Below are positions 16,581 to 18,281 of a stretch of DNA of 18,281 nucleotides, one piece after another. Below the pieces are notes generated by a model. It was given only the letters and a program-made list of their open reading frames with translations. It did no database searches and was not told where the DNA came from. Numbering within the stretch: position 1 is the stretch's first letter; each line of letters begins with the position of its first letter. The position numbers were made by a program, and so were the translations under genes. Origin of the DNA: Streptomyces lydicus (GTDB lineage Bacteria > Actinomycetota > Actinomycetes > Streptomycetales > Streptomycetaceae); assembly GCF_000717345.1 (NCBI RefSeq), contig NZ_JNZA01000068.1, positions 1 through 18,281 of the forward strand, given 5' to 3'.

Positions 16581-16598
16581 CACCCTCGGGCGAGGGTG
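16581..16598 (-). terminator. Hairpin after the MarR gene
   Basis: CACCCTC, loop GGGC, GAGGGTG. It lies 29 nt beyond the stop of the - strand MarR gene and also after the + strand membrane-protein gene, so it could serve either. There is no T-run. Confidence 0.35.
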
Positions 16599-16627
16599 CC
16601 GCGTGAGCAGCGCCACCGCGTCCGTGG

Positions 16628-17131
16628 TCAGCGGCTGCTCCTGGCCCGGGTGGTTTTCTTGCCGCCGGGGCTGGACGTCGTCGTGCGGATCTCCTCGGTG
16701 GCTGCGCGGAAGGCGGGCGCGGCGTGCCTGAAGTAGTCGAAGAGCAGGGCGCGCTGCTCGGACGTGTAGCGCGCCAGGATCTCGGCGATGTGGCGCCGGG
16801 CCGGGCCGACGACCTCCTCGATGCGGTCGAGCGCGTCGGGCACCGGCTCGACGATCACGCGTCTGCGGTCGTTGGGGTCCGCGGCGCGGCGCGCGTATCC
16901 GGCCTGCTCAAGGCGGTCGATCAGGCGGGTGGTGGCGCCAGTGGTGAGCCCGGTCCTGGAGGCCAACTCGCCCGAGGAAAGGCTGCCTTCGCGTGTGATC
17001 AGGCTGAGTGCGTACCACTCCGAGGTGTGCAGTCCTGCCGCCTCCGCGCTGGCCAGGCCCTGGAGGCCGACCGCATCCAGGTACTCACGGAAGACCAGAT
17101 GCTCGTCCGCGGCGTCTGCGGGGGTTGTCAT
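16628..17131 (-). CDS. MarR-family transcriptional regulator
   Basis: A 167-residue protein. ATG 17131 is preceded by AGGAGG 11 nt upstream. Helical dimerisation regions flank a winged helix-turn-helix: SEWYALSLITREG (about 37-49), the recognition region LSSGELASRTGLTTGATTRL (51-70), and the wing with the MarR signature DPNDRRRV (85-92). The C-terminus ends in a basic tail (GGKKTTRARSSR), which is unusual and may add DNA contacts. It is divergent from the SnoaL-like gene. The shared 95-bp spacer contains a perfect palindrome just outside its start, so it most likely represses itself and its neighbour until a ligand binds. No cysteine is present, so a cysteine-based redox sensor is unlikely. 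Confidence 0.92.
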   Translation of the reverse strand: MTTPADAADEHLVFREYLDAVGLQGLASAEAAGLHTSEWYALSLITREGSLSSGELASRTGLTTGATTRLIDRLEQAGYARRAADPNDRRRVIVEPVPDALDRIEEVVGPARRHIAEILARYTSEQRALLFDYFRHAAPAFRAATEEIRTTTSSPGGKKTTRARSSR

Positions 17132-17153
17132 CGGTGGAGCCGCCTCCTAAAGT

Positions 17154-17173
17154 TATCTGCATGCATGCAGATA
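17154..17173. promoter_or_regulatory. 20-bp perfect palindrome, probable MarR operator
   Basis: TATCTGCATGCATGCAGATA is a perfect inverted repeat with no spacer, in the spacer between the MarR gene (start 17131) and the SnoaL-like gene (start 17227). MarR dimers bind such palindromes. Position and symmetry make it the likely operator for both promoters. Confidence 0.8.
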
Positions 17174-17226
17174 CTGCGCTGATTCAGAATCTGCTCCAGT
17201 CTAACCAAAGAGGGGAGTCGCCCACC

Positions 17227-17676
17227 ATGACGACCACGGATGACGTCGCTGCGGTCACCTCGGTACTGAACGAACTCGTCGCCGCATGGGGACGGCACGA
17301 CGCCGACGCATACGGCGAGTTGTTCACTGACGACGCCACCTACATCACCTTTCTCGGCACCCTCTACCAAGGACGTCAGGACATCGTGGACAGCCACCGT
17401 TCACTGTTCGCGGGGTTCCTCAAGAGCACCCAGCTCGCGGACGAGGTTCTCGACATCCGCTTCCCCGGGCCGGATGTAGCCGTCGTCAACGGCCGCGGCG
17501 ACACCTATAAAGGCAAGCGGCCATCAAGGCTCACCAAGATCCAGACGTACACCCTGGTCCGCCAAGGTGACCGGCAGTGGCGTATTGCGGCCTTCCACAA
17601 CACCAAGCGCAAACCGCTGAGGGAATCCCTCTCCTTCAGGTTCGCCCCGGGCCTCATCCCGGCCGCAGAGAAATAA
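17227..17676 (+). CDS. SnoaL-like (SgcJ/EcaC family) protein
   Basis: A 149-residue protein starting at ATG 17227, with GGGGAG 10 nt upstream. The pattern is that of the NTF2/SnoaL fold: an N-terminal helix (DVAAVTSVLNELVAAWGRHD), then ADAYGELFTDDATYITFLGT, YQGRQDIVDSHRSLF, and strands ending in the typical WRIAAFHNTK. Streptomycete proteins with this pattern are annotated as SgcJ/EcaC family oxidoreductases or DUF4440 proteins. The true substrate is generally unknown. It is divergent from the MarR gene and likely controlled by the palindrome between them, so it may handle the compound that MarR senses. Confidence 0.88.
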   Translation: MTTTDDVAAVTSVLNELVAAWGRHDADAYGELFTDDATYITFLGTLYQGRQDIVDSHRSLFAGFLKSTQLADEVLDIRFPGPDVAVVNGRGDTYKGKRPSRLTKIQTYTLVRQGDRQWRIAAFHNTKRKPLRESLSFRFAPGLIPAAEK

Positions 17677-17722
17677 GCTCCGCCGCCCGCCCCTCCACCC
17701 ACAACAGCAGGGAAGGCACCAA

Positions 17723-17738
17723 CCCGAGCAAACTCGGG
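17723..17738 (+). terminator. Small hairpin after the SnoaL-like gene
   Basis: CCCGAG, loop CAAA, CTCGGG, 47 nt after the stop codon. A modest 6-bp stem without a T-run. Confidence 0.35.
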
Positions 17739-18182
17739 GGCACTCTGAGCACGAGCGAGCGGGACATCAAGACTATGAGCGAAGTCCCAGGCCTCGTCGG
17801 CTCCCACGCTCCGCCGCTACCGCTCCCCCCGCACTCCGATCGCGGACGGCCGCCCCTCCGCTCCGGCGCCAACGTTGCTCCCGAGACCGCTGGTTGCTGA
17901 CCCGCCCCCCCCGAGCCGGACACCGTGCTCCTCTTGGCCCTCACCACCGCGTCACTGTCCCGTCCGCCGCCCACGGTCCGCTCCACGTGCTACTTCTTCG
18001 GCGCCCGACGGTGGCCCTCACGTTCGTAGAACGGTGAGGCGGCAGTGAGGCTGAGCGCCCAGGGCGGGCTTGTGCACGCGGGGAAAGGCGACCGCAGTCT
18101 GCGCGTTGCCTTCCCGCAGCTTCCCGCTCGCGCGTTCGGCAGGTGCGCAGATCAGCCTGATCGCAGGCGGTCGAACGGCGTG
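17739..18182. other. Gene-free spacer between convergent genes
   Basis: I see no credible gene on either strand. The frames present are arginine/proline-rich or lack a start with a ribosome binding site. A run of eight C lies near 17905-17912. The flanking genes converge here, so promoters are not expected. Confidence 0.5.
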
Positions 18183-18214
18183 CGCGGGGCCCAACATTCC
18201 TGTTGGGCCCCGCG
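18183..18214 (-). terminator. Strong hairpin after the CsbD-like gene
   Basis: CGCGGGGCCCAACA, loop TTCC, TGTTGGGCCCCGCG: a 14-bp perfect stem with a 4-nt loop. It lies 15 nt beyond the stop of the - strand CsbD-like gene. No T-run follows, but the stability and position mark a terminator that could work in both directions. Confidence 0.8.
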
Positions 18215-18229
18215 TGCGTTCTGTGGTGG

Positions 18230-18281
18230 TCAGTTCTTAAAGGCGTCCTTGCCCTTTTCCTTGGCGGCGCGGAGATCGCCC
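18230..18281 (-). CDS. C-terminal end of a CsbD-family stress protein (partial)
   Basis: The stop TGA lies at 18232-18230 and 16 codons are visible before the right edge: GDLRAAKEKGKDAFKN. This Lys-rich helical ending (GDLxxAxEKxKDAFK) is characteristic of CsbD-like general stress proteins, usually about 55-65 residues long. A strong hairpin follows. The rest of the gene lies outside the window, and the call rests on a short match. Confidence 0.7.
   Translation of the reverse strand, partial: GDLRAAKEKGKDAFKN

Noticed and set aside
17654..17986. A 110-codon - strand frame between the SnoaL-like and CsbD-like genes
   Set aside because: Low-complexity Gly/Arg/Ser composition, no ribosome binding site, and overlap with the end of the SnoaL-like gene.

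Overview
The window is GC-rich DNA whose genes use G or C at most third codon positions, with GTG starts, GGAG-type ribosome binding sites and Streptomyces-like protein families. It looks like a chromosomal accessory region of a streptomycete or close actinomycete. No tRNA, rRNA, CRISPR array or complete insertion sequence was seen.

Layout. (1) 1-2780, + strand: the end of an unidentified gene with a terminator hairpin; a heavily decayed coiled-coil gene of the kind that accompanies tyrosine integrases (596-1184); an unrecognised 154-residue protein; a secreted DsbA-like thiol-disulfide protein (1850-2599); two very short possible ORFs. (2) 3039-14707, - strand: the main locus. Transcription runs from a 1442-residue secreted protein with three LamG domains (10379-14707), through a hairpin, to a 2309-residue secreted RHS/YD-repeat polymorphic toxin (3336-10265), then a barstar-family immunity gene (3039-3329) 6 nt further on. 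(3) 15000-16395, + strand, divergent: a WXG100/T7SS-signal type protein and a small two-helix membrane protein, each broken by one apparent 1-nt insertion. (4) 16628-17676: a MarR repressor and a divergent SnoaL-like (SgcJ/EcaC) protein sharing a spacer with a perfect 20-bp palindrome. (5) 17677-18281: a gene-free stretch, a strong hairpin and the C-terminal end of a CsbD-like gene on the - strand.

The most informative finding is the effector. The RHS protein ends in a HINT (intein-like) domain whose terminal His-Asn is followed by Ser, and directly after it by a full barnase-type RNase domain. All five barnase catalytic positions (K27, E73, R83, R87, H102) are present. The next gene aligns with barstar in register at Y29-Y30-G31, N33-L34 and W38-D39. 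The pair lacks a contact known from the classical complex: barnase R59 is Ser and its barstar partner D35 is also Ser, which suggests co-diversified specificity. The toxin tip and immunity gene look less GC-rich than the RHS shell, as expected for an exchangeable cassette.

How the genes may work together (inference): the LamG and RHS proteins both have signal peptides and would be exported. The RHS shell would carry the RNase, HINT self-cleavage would free it, and cytoplasmic barstar would protect the producer and its kin. The divergent WXG100-like gene with its membrane partner may be the remains of a second toxin-immunity pair.
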